Counted from the stretch's first letter, positions 1 to 9,654 are shown. The stretch is DNA of 64,000 nucleotides from Tenacibaculum ovolyticum DSM 18103 (GCF_000430545.1 NZ_AUMF01000017.1:1-64000); one strand, 5' to 3'. Numbers and translations are program-made. The notes: a model not told the origin generated them from the letters alone.

Positions 1-22
1 TTAAACCTATGTTTTTCCCTTA

Positions 23-59
23 GCGGGTGCAAATATAGATTCCTTTTCTAACATAGCAA
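23..59 (-). promoter_or_regulatory. Bacteroidota-type promoter for a leftward transcript beyond the window
   Basis: Read on the minus strand, a TATATTTG -7 element (30-37) lies 19 bp from a TTG -33 element (57-59), matching the Bacteroidota consensus. The 15 bases at 23-37 are identical to 1521-1535, the promoter of the tRNA-Gln pair, so this one probably also drives a stable RNA just left of the window. The RNA itself is not visible. Confidence 0.7.
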
Positions 60-1251
60 TGCTTTATTTTATCTTTTTTTTGAAGTATTTTAATTCCTGT
101 TGTTTTTCAAGCTTTTAACTAGTGAATCATTTCACTCTTACTTTGCTTGGAGAATTTCACCTACTACCGGAGCTCATTTTTAACTTGAAAAAGTTAAAAA
201 CAAACAAGAAAAGCTTTATATTTTAAAAATGACCTATAAGACAATTTAACTCTTTTTTATCACTACTCATAAACACCTCACTCCCTAAGCTTTCCAATAT
301 GTCTTGTACGCTTCCACACCTGTTTTCTCCCCCTCCCAAAATTATACTTTTTTATATTTACCTAATTAGTTCTGTATGAGTACACCCTGTAAAACATCTT
401 TTACAACACTAGCAACCATCAAAATAAACTATTACACATTCTTATACCCTTTCTCACATTACCAAATCTAAAAAACACATAACTAACCAAAATCAACAGC
501 CCTCCTATCTGGAACAAAAAACAAACCATCTACTATACTTAATTAGATCTTAGATTATATTCCTACATTTTAAAGTTCGACAACCATAAAATACACTTTA
601 CACATTAACACAACCTCAACTCCAACTATTAAATACTTTTTTGAGATCGTTTACACGAACACTTCACCCCTTACCTACAATAAACAACCACTAGCGTCAT
701 AAAACACTAAACATAACTAATACAAAAACTAGGTCAACAACAAGTATCTATTCTCAAAATATAGCACCAGATGTTTACTATCCCAAAAAACACTCAGCTC
801 ACACACTTTAAAAACATGATAGAGCTAAGAAAATAATAGTTTTAAAAAAAACAATTAAATTAATTTAGATAATGAATAATTAAAGCAACCTTTTATAAGG
901 TAGAGAAACAAGAACAGTATTATTTATATAATATGACCTCAAAAAAAACAAGGCTATCTATTTCCTTTTACAAACCTTTGATGATTAACATAAATTAATC
1001 TTGATTTCTCTCGAAGTTAAAATAACCAACACAAACGTATCATTATATAAAAAAACAAATAAGAAAAAAGTTAATATAGCTAACAAGAATTGCACCTTAA
1101 CAAATACAATAAGAAAAAATTCACGAAGCAAAACACAAGTGTTTTAAATAATTAAAAACACCGACCCCTTCTACCTAAATATATTAGACACTTTCACAAC
1201 ATCTTAAAATTGCAGACCCTTAACTCACATCAAGGTTTTTTAAGTTTTATC
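60..1251. other. gene-free, G-depleted intergenic stretch of about 1.2 kb
   Basis: I find no convincing reading frame, tRNA or repeat here. Base use is very skewed: by my hand count, 421-720 contains 78 C and only 13 G on the plus strand. A possible minus-strand promoter (TAGATTTG at 463-470 with TTG 17 bp away at 488-490) occurs by itself and may be chance in such AT-rich DNA. The stretch could be spacer between stable-RNA operons or decayed sequence. Confidence 0.7.
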
Positions 1252-1291
1252 AAAAAAAAAGCTTCAAAATCTAACGATTAAGAAGCTTTTT
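1252..1291 (-). terminator. Rho-independent terminator of the tRNA-Gln pair
   Basis: Stem at 1257-1265 and 1282-1290 with a 16-nt loop. On the minus strand it is followed by a run of T (the A-run at 1252-1260). It sits immediately 3' of the second transcribed tRNA. Confidence 0.85.
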
Positions 1292-1292
1292 G

Positions 1293-1364
1293 TTGGCCTA
1301 CAAGGACTCGAACCTTGAATGTCGGTACCAAAAACCGGTGTGTTACCAATTACACCATAGGCCA
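1293..1364 (-). tRNA. tRNA-Gln (anticodon TTG), distal copy
   Basis: Folds as a 72-nt tRNA: 7-bp acceptor stem, D arm, anticodon loop TTTTGGT giving anticodon TTG, a 4-nt variable region and a T arm with loop TTCGAGT. The anticodon stem has one C-A mismatch at its outer pair. The discriminator base is A and CCA is not encoded, so it must be added enzymatically. It is identical to the copy at 1439-1510 and is transcribed after it, 74 bp apart, ending in a terminator. It decodes CAA and CAG and is charged by the GlnRS encoded at 59985. Confidence 0.97.
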
Positions 1365-1438
1365 ATAAGTTATTAAATTTACAAAAACATCTAATTCTGC
1401 TTTTATAGAAATCCTTACGTTTTTTTGTAATGATTAAG

Positions 1439-1510
1439 TTGGCCTACAAGGACTCGAACCTTGAATGTCGGTACCAAAAACCGGTGTGTTACCAATTACA
1501 CCATAGGCCA
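1439..1510 (-). tRNA. tRNA-Gln (anticodon TTG), proximal copy
   Basis: Identical over all 72 nt to the downstream copy at 1293-1364. The 5' flanks are also similar: the 11 bp beyond each 5' end differ at one position, so the duplicated unit extended a little upstream. A promoter lies directly 5'. CCA is not encoded. The pair is most simply a two-tRNA operon created by tandem duplication. Confidence 0.97.
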
Positions 1511-1520
1511 ATAACTTATT

Positions 1521-1557
1521 GCGGGTGCAAATATAATATAAAGTTTTATTTTGACAA
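1521..1557 (-). promoter_or_regulatory. promoter of the tRNA-Gln operon
   Basis: On the minus strand TTG (1555-1557), 19 bp, then TATATTTG (1528-1535): an exact match to the Bacteroidota housekeeping consensus TTG-N17-23-TAnnTTTG. The GC-rich GCACCCGC just downstream of the -7 element is shared with the promoter at 23-59 and may be a discriminator typical of stable-RNA promoters (inference). Confidence 0.85.
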
Positions 1558-1627
1558 ATTTTTTATACCTTTTTTCATTTAACACAAATTTACACCATCT
1601 ATTAGTTAGTTAAATAACTCAAATTTA

Positions 1628-1635
1628 TATTTTTG
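1628..1635 (+). promoter_or_regulatory. -7 element upstream of the DUF2723 gene
   Basis: TATTTTTG fits TAnnTTTG and leaves a leader of roughly 50 nt before the ATG at 1691. No clear TTG sits at the expected -33 distance. Confidence 0.5.
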
Positions 1636-1690
1636 CTTTCTTAAAAACACACTAGTTATTAGTACATTCGCAACAACTTTATAAAAAACT

Positions 1691-4600
1691 ATGAACGAAT
1701 TTAACTACAAAAAATGGAATACAATTTTAGGATGGTTTTCATTTGCCGTGGCATTAATCACCTACACTTTAACTCTAGAACCAACTGTTAGTTCTTGGGA
1801 CTGTGGAGAATACATATCTACTGCTGTAAAATTAGAAGTTGGTCACCCACCTGGTGCCCCTCTTTTTCAAATGCTTGGTGCCTTCTTCGCAATGTTCAGC
1901 AACGACCCAAGTCAATGGGCAAAAATGGTAAACTTCATGTCTGGATTAGCCAGTGCTTTCACCATTTTATTTATGTTTTGGACCATTACCAATTTAGCTA
2001 AAAAAATGGCCATTAAAAATGGAAAATTCAGTAAGAATGAAGCTATTGCAGTTTTAGGTAGTGGTTTAGTTGGTGCTTTAGCATATACTTTTTCTGATAG
2101 TTTTTGGTTTAGTGCCGTAGAGGGTGAAGTATACGCAATGTCTTCTTTTTTAATGGCTTTGTTATTTTGGCTAGGATTAAGATGGGAAAGTGAAATCACA
2201 TCTCCTAGAGGTAACAAATGGCTAGTATTAATTAGCTTTGTTGTAGGCCTTTCATTTGGTGTACACATACTATCTTTATTAGTTATACCATCTATCGTAT
2301 TATTATATTTTTTTAAGACCTATAAAAACATAACTTTAAAAACTACTGCAATTGCAACCTTAATTTCAATATTTGTGTTAGCTTTTGTTTTTAAATTTTT
2401 ATTTCCTTTTACACTTAAATTCTTTAGTGTTTCAGAATTGTTTTTTATTAACCAAATAGGTTTGCCATATAACACAGGAACTATAATTGCTGGTTTAGTA
2501 CTGATAACCTTATTCTATTTCGGATTAAATTACACTCGTAAAAAAAACTTAGTAATGGCAAACACACTCGTTTTGTCAGTATTATTTATTATGATTGGTT
2601 TCTCTTCTTGGCTAATGTTACCTATTCGTGCAAATGCCGATACTGTTATAAACGAAAACAACCCATCAAGCGCACGTGAATTATTAGCTTACTACAATCG
2701 TGAGCAATATGGTGATGCTAATGTATTTTATGACAAATACTATTCAGTTTCTTATGACAGAGAACAAGATGCTAGCCAACCATTTAAGGACGACAAACCT
2801 AAATACGAAAAGAAAGATGGAAAATATATTATCGTAAATAAATACAAAAACATAATACCAAACTACTCTAGTAAGCATAAAGGTTTTATTCCTCGTATGG
2901 TAAACCCTGCTTCTGAACAACACTACAAAAGTATTGCAGGGATTCCTGCTCGTAGCCAAAGAAGACCAACATTTTTAGAGAACATGAAATTCATGATTGA
3001 TTATCAATTCGGATACATGTATGGTCGTTATTTTATGTGGAACTTTGTTGGTCGTCAAAACGACATACAAGGCCATTTAGATATTGAAAATGGTAATTGG
3101 CTAAGTGGAATTAATTTTATTGATGAAATACGCTTAGGCTCCCAACAAAGCTTGCCAGATGACATTAAGAACAATAAAGGGCGTAATAAATATTTCTTTT
3201 TACCTTTAATTTTAGGATTAATCGGTTTATTCTATCAATCTAAAAAAGACAGAAAAAACCTATACACACTTGCGTTATTCTTTGCTTTTACTGGTTTCGC
3301 TATCATTTTTTACACAAACCCTAAACCTTTTGAACCTAGGGAGCGTGATTATGCAGTTGTTGGCTCTTTTTATGTATTTGCAATTTGGATAGGTTTTGGA
3401 GTATTCGCATTATATGATTATCTGAAAAACTACGCAAACAAAAGAACTGTAGCTATTGCCGTGTCAGTAGTTTCATTAATAGCTGTACCTGTATTAATGG
3501 GTGTTCAGAATTGGGATGATCACGATAGAGATGATCGCTATATTTCTCAATTAAATGCACAAACTTATTTAGAAAGTTGCGACCCAAATGCTATAATTTT
3601 TACCATTGGAGATAATGACACTTTTCCGCTTTGGTACATGCAACAAGTAGAAGGTGTACGAAGAGATATTAAGATTGTAAACACTAGTCTTTTTCAAACT
3701 GATTGGTACATTGACCAAATGAAAAAGAAAACATATGAAGCAGATCCTATTCCATCACAATTAACACATGATCAATATAAATACGGAACACTAGATTTAG
3801 CATATCATATTCCTCATCCAAGATTTAAAGATTCTATTATCTCTATTAAAAATTTTATGAGATGGATTGAAAGCAGTAACGATGCGACCTATTACATTGA
3901 TGAAGAAAATGATGTAAGAGAAAAATTCTACCCAACAAACAGAATTCGAATTCCTGTCAACAAGAAAAATGTTTTAAAAACAGGATTAGTGGCACAGAAA
4001 GATGCAGATAAAATTTTAGATTATATAGACATTACTGTTGACCAACAAGGCTTGGCCAAAAACAGAATTCTAATGCTCGATATTTTAAACAACTTTGAAT
4101 GGAAACGTCCTATATATTTTACTGGAGGTGCCAATGCTGACGAAGAATATATTTGGCTAAAAGACTATTTACAATTAGACGGAATGTCTTATAAACTAGT
4201 ACCTATTAAAACTTCAAACAAAGGAAAATCGATGTTTGACATGGGACGTATTGACACTAAAAAGATGTACGACAATGTTAAAAAATGGGATTGGAAAACC
4301 ATAAACAATGGTAAAATTTACCTAGATGAACAAAGTAAACGTAACGCTATATCTATTCGTAATAATTTAATGCGATTATCTGAAGAATTTTTAAAGGAAG
4401 GAGATTCTGTAAACGCAAAAGATGTTTTAGATTTATCTCTTTACAAAATGCCTATTAAAGACTTTGATCATTATAGTATTTCTTTAGGCTACCCAGAGTT
4501 ATATTATCGCATGGGTGATATTGATAAAGCACATGAAACTGCAGAAACACTAATAGATATTTTTCAACAAAAACTAAAGTACTATAGCACTTTTAAATAT

Positions 4601-4804
4601 GAAGATATAGAATTAATTAAAGATAATGTTGAGACTCAGATTTATATGTATGAAAATATTATTAGACAAATAGTTGGCTACGACAAAAACATCGAATATG
4701 GTGAAAAAACGTACAAAGAGTACTTAAAATACAAAAGGCTTTTTATTAGAGAAACTCAAGAAGAAGAGCAATTACCTCAACTCTTAGACACTATTAAACC
4801 TTAA
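1691..4804 (+). CDS. DUF2723 multi-pass membrane protein (TMEM260-like glycosyltransferase-fold)
   Basis: 1037 residues. The N-terminal half holds about ten hydrophobic segments; the DUF2723 signature lies near residues 34-62, with WDCGEY followed by GHPPGAPL. The C-terminal half is hydrophilic and contains the short motif GDNDTFPLWY near residue 640. The family is related to eukaryotic TMEM260, a protein O-mannosyltransferase, and to polyprenol-phosphate-sugar-dependent glycosyltransferases. A role in glycosylating envelope proteins is therefore plausible, but substrate and sugar are unknown. It stands alone, with its own -7 element and a strong terminator. The large C-terminal part resembles no catalytic domain I recognise. 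Confidence 0.85.
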   Translation: MNEFNYKKWNTILGWFSFAVALITYTLTLEPTVSSWDCGEYISTAVKLEVGHPPGAPLFQMLGAFFAMFSNDPSQWAKMVNFMSGLASAFTILFMFWTITNLAKKMAIKNGKFSKNEAIAVLGSGLVGALAYTFSDSFWFSAVEGEVYAMSSFLMALLFWLGLRWESEITSPRGNKWLVLISFVVGLSFGVHILSLLVIPSIVLLYFFKTYKNITLKTTAIATLISIFVLAFVFKFLFPFTLKFFSVSELFFINQIGLPYNTGTIIAGLVLITLFYFGLNYTRKKNLVMANTLVLSVLFIMIGFSSWLMLPIRANADTVINENNPSSARELLAYYNREQYGDANVFYDKYYSVSYDREQDASQPFKDDKPKYEKKDGKYIIVNKYKNIIPNYSSKHKGFIPRMVNPASEQHYKSIAGIPARSQRRPTFLENMKFMIDYQFGYMYGRYFMWNFVGRQNDIQGHLDIENGNWLSGINFIDEIRLGSQQSLPDDIKNNKGRNKYFFLPLILGLIGLFYQSKKDRKNLYTLALFFAFTGFAIIFYTNPKPFEPRERDYAVVGSFYVFAIWIGFGVFALYDYLKNYANKRTVAIAVSVVSLIAVPVLMGVQNWDDHDRDDRYISQLNAQTYLESCDPNAIIFTIGDNDTFPLWYMQQVEGVRRDIKIVNTSLFQTDWYIDQMKKKTYEADPIPSQLTHDQYKYGTLDLAYHIPHPRFKDSIISIKNFMRWIESSNDATYYIDEENDVREKFYPTNRIRIPVNKKNVLKTGLVAQKDADKILDYIDITVDQQGLAKNRILMLDILNNFEWKRPIYFTGGANADEEYIWLKDYLQLDGMSYKLVPIKTSNKGKSMFDMGRIDTKKMYDNVKKWDWKTINNGKIYLDEQSKRNAISIRNNLMRLSEEFLKEGDSVNAKDVLDLSLYKMPIKDFDHYSISLGYPELYYRMGDIDKAHETAETLIDIFQQKLKYYSTFKYEDIELIKDNVETQIYMYENIIRQIVGYDKNIEYGEKTYKEYLKYKRLFIRETQEEEQLPQLLDTIKP

Positions 4805-4826
4805 GCTATATAAAACTTAATTAAAA

Positions 4827-4875
4827 AACCCACATGAAGTTTCAGTAACAAATACTAGAACTCATGTGGGTTTCT
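4827..4875 (+). terminator. Rho-independent terminator
   Basis: Perfect 11-bp stem (4827-4837 and 4862-4872) ending in T-rich sequence. It lies between convergent genes and, having A-rich sequence on the left, may work in both directions. Confidence 0.8.
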
Positions 4876-5012
4876 TCATATATTACACAATAGATGAAGC
4901 AAAATAATCCATCAAATAAAAACCAAAGAGTCTTTGGATATGATTATCTTTAGAGATCAATCAAAAAAACAGCATACCAAATAACTAAAAGGTAAAACCT
5001 AAAACAATGCTT

Positions 5013-5306
5013 TTAAACATACTGCTGCACTAAACCAATTAAGGTATTAGCATCTTGCTCTCCAGTTTGGCGCCATTTCATCTCACCACCTTTATAAATG
5101 ATAAACGTTGGATTTCCTTTAACGCGTAAAGCACTAGCTAAAATCTCATTCTTTTTAATATCTATCTTAATTACTTTCGCTTTATCTCCTAAAGCAGCTG
5201 CAACATCACGTAGTGTATCTAAACTAGGCTCAAACTCGCTCCAATCTGAATAAAAATCAATTAGAACAGGTTTATTTACACTTATTATTTCACCAAACTT
5301 CGTCAT
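5013..5306 (-). CDS. thioredoxin-fold protein lacking the CxxC active site
   Basis: 97 residues, the usual length of a thioredoxin. The order of elements fits the fold: a beta strand with VLIDFY (14-19), W22, a helix, then the cis-proline loop GNPTF (P66) and a KGGE turn. The WCGPC motif is replaced by W22-S-E-F-E26, so both redox cysteines are gone and the protein has no cysteine at all. It cannot act as a dithiol reductase; a chaperone-like or scaffold role is inference. There is no signal peptide, so it is cytoplasmic. A -7 element TATTTTTG lies at 5338-5345 on the minus strand. It faces the DUF2723 gene tail to tail. Confidence 0.85.
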   Translation of the reverse strand: MTKFGEIISVNKPVLIDFYSDWSEFEPSLDTLRDVAAALGDKAKVIKIDIKKNEILASALRVKGNPTFIIYKGGEMKWRQTGEQDANTLIGLVQQYV

Positions 5307-5391
5307 ACTTATGTGGTTTTCTATATATAAAACTTCCCAAAAATACTATTTTTTTTTCAAATAGATATTAACATTCGTTTAACATTGAAAA

Positions 5392-6615
5392 TCAAGCCTT
5401 TTTTAACTCGATTACAGTAATCTCTGGCCAAATACCTACCCTACCAGGAAACGCATGATAACCAAACCCCCTGTTAACATTAATATATCTACCAAACTCT
5501 TCATACAAGCCTGCCCATTGTTTATAAACATATTTTGATGGACTCCATTTAATCCATCCTGGTATTTCAATTCCAAATTGCAACCCATGCGTATGACCAC
5601 TTAAGGTTAATTGATAATTAAAATCATCCTTTTTAACTTTATATTCCCAATGACTTGGATCATGAGTCATTAAAATTTTAAAATCATCTTTAACAATCCC
5701 ATCTGATGCTTTTTTTAAATCTCCAGCTTTATTAAAACCCTTTCCCCAATTTTCGACTCCAATTAAAGCGATCCTCTCCCCCTCTTTTTCAATATATCTA
5801 TTTTCATTTAATAATAAATCAAAGCCAATTTTCGGGTGCAATTCTTTTATTGCCTTAAAATTAGCTACTTTATCTTCCTCATTCTTCCATTTTGAATAAT
5901 CTCCATAATCATGATTACCTAAAATAGAATACTTTCCAACTGGAGCATCCAATCTCTTAAACACATCAATCCAATCATCCATCTCATGTGCAAAATTATT
6001 CACAAGATCACCCGTAAATAAAATCATATCTGATTTTTGTTCATTTATCAAGTCAACTCCATAAGTTATCTCTTCTTTACTTGTAAAACTTCCAGAATGA
6101 ATATCGGTAACTTGTGTTATTGTAAATCCATCAAAAGCTTCTGGTAAATCTTTAAAAGATAACTGGTATTTTATTACCTTATAATTATACTTCCCTTTAA
6201 AAATACCATACAATAAACTTGCAAAAGGAATTGCCGCAATACCCAAAGCTAATTTAGCAACAAAAGACCTCCTACCCGCCAAAGGTTTTGTTTCAGTTGA
6301 TAACAAAAAAGAAAAACCTTTTTGCAACCATCTTACCACATCTTCCCCTAACATAATCAATAAAATAAATAACTTTGGAAGCAACACTAGTAAAAGCATT
6401 CCGAGCGCCCATTGAAACTCTTTTGTTTGACCCGAACTTCTATCTGAAGAAAACACCACATAAAAAAAATTAACATAGGCTAAAAAACCAACAGCCAACC
6501 AACAGTAGCGGATGATTTTATTCTTTGTTACAGTTTTAATTGCCTGAAAAGCATACGCTTCGAATGTAATAATAAGCAACGAAATAATTATAATTGTTAG
6601 CAACCAACGAGACAT
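5392..6615 (-). CDS. membrane-anchored metallophosphoesterase (YkuE/YaeI-like)
   Basis: 407 residues. About four hydrophobic segments lie in the first 140 residues, followed by a calcineurin-like phosphoesterase domain whose metal-binding blocks are all visible in order: TDIHSG, FTGDLVNN, GNHDYGD, MTHDP and SGHTHG. The catalytic domain probably lies outside the cytoplasmic membrane, as in YkuE, which acts on cell-envelope substrates; the actual substrate is not known. A promoter matching TTG-N17-TATCTTTG lies on the minus strand at 6639-6666. It is divergent from polA. Confidence 0.88.
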   Translation of the reverse strand: MSRWLLTIIIISLLIITFEAYAFQAIKTVTKNKIIRYCWLAVGFLAYVNFFYVVFSSDRSSGQTKEFQWALGMLLLVLLPKLFILLIMLGEDVVRWLQKGFSFLLSTETKPLAGRRSFVAKLALGIAAIPFASLLYGIFKGKYNYKVIKYQLSFKDLPEAFDGFTITQVTDIHSGSFTSKEEITYGVDLINEQKSDMILFTGDLVNNFAHEMDDWIDVFKRLDAPVGKYSILGNHDYGDYSKWKNEEDKVANFKAIKELHPKIGFDLLLNENRYIEKEGERIALIGVENWGKGFNKAGDLKKASDGIVKDDFKILMTHDPSHWEYKVKKDDFNYQLTLSGHTHGLQFGIEIPGWIKWSPSKYVYKQWAGLYEEFGRYINVNRGFGYHAFPGRVGIWPEITVIELKKA

Positions 6616-6638
6616 CTATATCTTTTTTTTAAGTCAAA

Positions 6639-6666
6639 CAAAGATAGGGCGATTATTAAAAATCAA
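6639..6666 (-). promoter_or_regulatory. promoter of the metallophosphoesterase gene
   Basis: On the minus strand TTG (6664-6666), 17 bp, TATCTTTG (6639-6646), giving a leader of roughly 20 nt. Confidence 0.7.
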
Positions 6667-6789
6667 TTTTTAACATCTTGTTAAAGTTTTGTAGCTTTAC
6701 AGGCAAGTTAACCGTAGTTTTTTTATCGATTAACTTCTTTAAAAAAAAACAGCTATAATTAACTTATTTCAAAAAGATTAACATATAAA

Positions 6790-9645
6790 ATGGCAGATCA
6801 AAAACGACTTTTCTTACTCGATGCTTTCGCTTTAATTTTTAGAGGGTATTACGCTTTTATAAAAAACCCAAGAATTAATTCAAAAGGAATGGATGTTTCC
6901 GCAATACTAGGTTTCACAAATTCACTATTAGATGTTATAAAACGTGAACGACCAGATCATTTAGCTGTTTGTTTTGACAGAGGTGGATCTGTTGCCAGAA
7001 AAAATGCTTTTCCTGAGTATAAAGCTAACAGGCAAGAAACGCCAGAAGCTATTAAAATTGCAGTTCCGTATATCGAAGAAATTTTAAAAGCAATGAATAT
7101 TCCTGCCATTATAAAAACAGGATACGAAGCTGATGATATTATTGGAACTTTAGCTAAAAAAGCTGAAAAGGAAGGGTATAAAACTTTTATGGTAACTCCT
7201 GATAAGGATTTTGCTCAACTAGTTTCTGAAAATATTTTTATGTACAGACCACGCTTTGGAGGTGGATACGAAACATGGGGAATACCCGAAGTACAAGAAA
7301 AATTTGGCGTAGAAAGACCTGAACAGGTTATTGATTTTCTGGGTATGATGGGAGATTCAGTTGATAATATACCTGGTTTACCTGGTGTAGGTGAAAAAAC
7401 TGCTAAGAAATTTTTAGCTCAATACGGTTCTATGGAAAATCTGCTAGCAAACACTGCAGATCTAAAAGGTAAAATGAAAGAAAAAGTAGAAGCAAATGCT
7501 GAACTTGGAATTTTATCAAAAGAGTTAGCTACCATTATGCTTGATGTGCCTGTTGAATTTCATCAAGAAGACTTTGAAATGTGTCAACCAAACATTGAAG
7601 CGACCAAAGAGATTTTTGCAGAATTGGAATTTCGTCGATTAATTGACAATTTCTTAAAAACATTTGGTGCTACTACTGAAGTAAAAACTGAAAAAAGTGA
7701 CGCTTCTAATACCTCAAAAAAAACAATGACTAAATCGAAACCTGTTTCAGACACAAGTACTGCGGGACAGTTTGATTTATTTGCAGCTCCAGGAACGGGA
7801 ACTATTACTGAAAAAGAGATTATTTCAGGATTTAAAACCACGGAAAATACCGACCATTTTTATCAACATATAGATTCACCTTTATCAAGAAAACTTTTAT
7901 TAAAAAAATTAATGCAGCAAACTGCTGTTTGTTTTGATACTGAAACTACAGGTTTAAAAGCTTTAGAAGTTGAATTAATTGGGATTTCTTTTTCTTGGGA
8001 AATAGGTAAAGGATACTATGTTTCTTTTCCTGAAGACCAAGAAGAAACAAAAACTCTTTTAGAAGAATTTCGTGAGTTTTTTGAAACTACAACAATTGAA
8101 AAAATTGGTCACAACTTAAAATACGACATTAAAGTTTTATCAAATTACAACATACCTGTAAAAGGTAAGTTATTTGATACCATGATTGCACATTATTTGA
8201 TAAACCCAGATATGCGTCACGGAATGGATGTTTTAGCTGAGACTTACTTAAATTACCAACCAGTTCCAATAACTGAATTGATTGGCAAGAAAGGTAAAAA
8301 TCAACTTTCTATGAGAAATGTTGAGATTTCGAAACAAACTGAATACGCTGTTGAAGATGCTGATATTACGTTACAATTAAAAGAGCATTTTTCAAAAGAG
8401 CTAGAAAGCGGAAATGTAACAGATTTATTTGATAAAATTGAAACACCGTTAGTAGCTGTTTTAACCGCTATGGAAATTGAAGGAATTAATTTAAATGTTC
8501 CTTTCTTAAAAGAACTCTCTATTGATTTAGCTAGTGATATTGAGCGTTTAGAGAAAAATATATACGAACAAGCTGGTGAAGAATTTAATATTGCCTCTCC
8601 AAAACAATTAGGTATTGTTTTATTTGAAAACATGAAATTGGTTGAAAAACCTAAGAAAACGAAAACTGGGCAATACTCAACTGCCGAAGATGTGCTTTCT
8701 TTCTTAGCAAAAGATCATCAAATTATTAGAGATATTCAAGAATATCGTCAATATAAAAAACTACAAAGTACCTATGTAGATGCATTACCAAATGAAGTAA
8801 ATGTTAAAACAGGTCGAGTTCACACCGCATACGCACAAGCTGTTGCCGCTACAGGAAGATTAAGTTCTAACAATCCTAATTTACAGAATATTCCTATTCG
8901 TACAAAACGAGGTCAGGAAGTTAGAAAAGCGTTTATTCCTCGTGATGAAAATCACGTATTGTTGGCTGCTGATTATTCTCAAATAGAATTGCGAATTATT
9001 GCAGCACTAAGTAATGAAGAAACAATGATTGAGGCTTTTAAAAACGGTGAAGACATTCACGCCTCTACCGCAGCAAAAGTTTTCGACGTTCCTTTAAATG
9101 AAGTCACTCGCGAACAACGTAGTAATGCAAAAACAGTAAATTTCGGTATTGTTTATGGTGTTTCTGCCTTTGGCTTAAGCAATCAAACAGATTTATCTCG
9201 TAAAGAAGCCAAAGCCCTAATTGACACCTATTATGAAACGTACCCAAAGTTACGTAATTACATGGCAGCTCAAGTAGATTTTGCTCGTGAAAACGGTTAT
9301 GTAGAAACTGTTTTAAACAGACGTAGGTATTTAAAAAACATCAATTCACAAAACGCAATTGTTCGTGGTGCTGCTGAGAGAAATGCCGTAAATGCACCAA
9401 TTCAGGGTAGTGCTGCTGATATTATAAAGTTAGCAATGATTAATATTTATAATCGATTTGAAAAAGAAGGGTTTAAATCAAAAATGCTATTGCAAGTACA
9501 TGATGAATTGGTTTTTGATGCTCACAAAGACGAACTAGAAATTATTAAGCCAATTATTAAACAAGAAATGGAAAATGCTTTTAAAATGACTGTTCCGTTA
9601 GATGTAGAAATGGGTATTGGACAAAACTGGCTAGAAGCACATTAA
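6790..9645 (+). CDS. polA: DNA polymerase I
   Basis: 951 residues, normal for PolA with all three domains. The N-terminal 5'-nuclease domain (about 1-290) contains the acidic cluster YEADD and the helix-hairpin-helix GLPGVGEKTA. The 3'-5' exonuclease domain starts near residue 370 and keeps its catalytic acids in FDTETTG (D383, E385), so proofreading should be active. The polymerase domain carries motif A DYSQIELR (D728) and motif C HDELVF (D905). The linker at about 295-340 is low-complexity and Ser/Thr/Lys-rich. It works in Okazaki fragment processing and excision repair. A small gene follows after 9 bp and is probably cotranscribed. Confidence 0.98.
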   Translation: MADQKRLFLLDAFALIFRGYYAFIKNPRINSKGMDVSAILGFTNSLLDVIKRERPDHLAVCFDRGGSVARKNAFPEYKANRQETPEAIKIAVPYIEEILKAMNIPAIIKTGYEADDIIGTLAKKAEKEGYKTFMVTPDKDFAQLVSENIFMYRPRFGGGYETWGIPEVQEKFGVERPEQVIDFLGMMGDSVDNIPGLPGVGEKTAKKFLAQYGSMENLLANTADLKGKMKEKVEANAELGILSKELATIMLDVPVEFHQEDFEMCQPNIEATKEIFAELEFRRLIDNFLKTFGATTEVKTEKSDASNTSKKTMTKSKPVSDTSTAGQFDLFAAPGTGTITEKEIISGFKTTENTDHFYQHIDSPLSRKLLLKKLMQQTAVCFDTETTGLKALEVELIGISFSWEIGKGYYVSFPEDQEETKTLLEEFREFFETTTIEKIGHNLKYDIKVLSNYNIPVKGKLFDTMIAHYLINPDMRHGMDVLAETYLNYQPVPITELIGKKGKNQLSMRNVEISKQTEYAVEDADITLQLKEHFSKELESGNVTDLFDKIETPLVAVLTAMEIEGINLNVPFLKELSIDLASDIERLEKNIYEQAGEEFNIASPKQLGIVLFENMKLVEKPKKTKTGQYSTAEDVLSFLAKDHQIIRDIQEYRQYKKLQSTYVDALPNEVNVKTGRVHTAYAQAVAATGRLSSNNPNLQNIPIRTKRGQEVRKAFIPRDENHVLLAADYSQIELRIIAALSNEETMIEAFKNGEDIHASTAAKVFDVPLNEVTREQRSNAKTVNFGIVYGVSAFGLSNQTDLSRKEAKALIDTYYETYPKLRNYMAAQVDFARENGYVETVLNRRRYLKNINSQNAIVRGAAERNAVNAPIQGSAADIIKLAMINIYNRFEKEGFKSKMLLQVHDELVFDAHKDELEIIKPIIKQEMENAFKMTVPLDVEMGIGQNWLEAH

Positions 9646-9654
9646 TAAGAAAAA

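Noticed and set aside
463..490. Lone minus-strand promoter match in the G-poor block
   Set aside because: Consensus fits with 17-bp spacing but nothing recognisable lies downstream; chance matches are expected in AT-rich DNA.
1912..2268. 118-residue minus-strand frame inside the DUF2723 gene
   Set aside because: Antisense to a well-supported gene and unlike any family.
4893..4946. 17-codon frame between the DUF2723 gene and the thioredoxin-like gene
   Set aside because: Too short, with no promoter or conservation evidence, in a region of convergent terminators.
6616..6789. polA promoter
   Set aside because: Only near matches such as TAGCTTTA were seen, so I do not call one.
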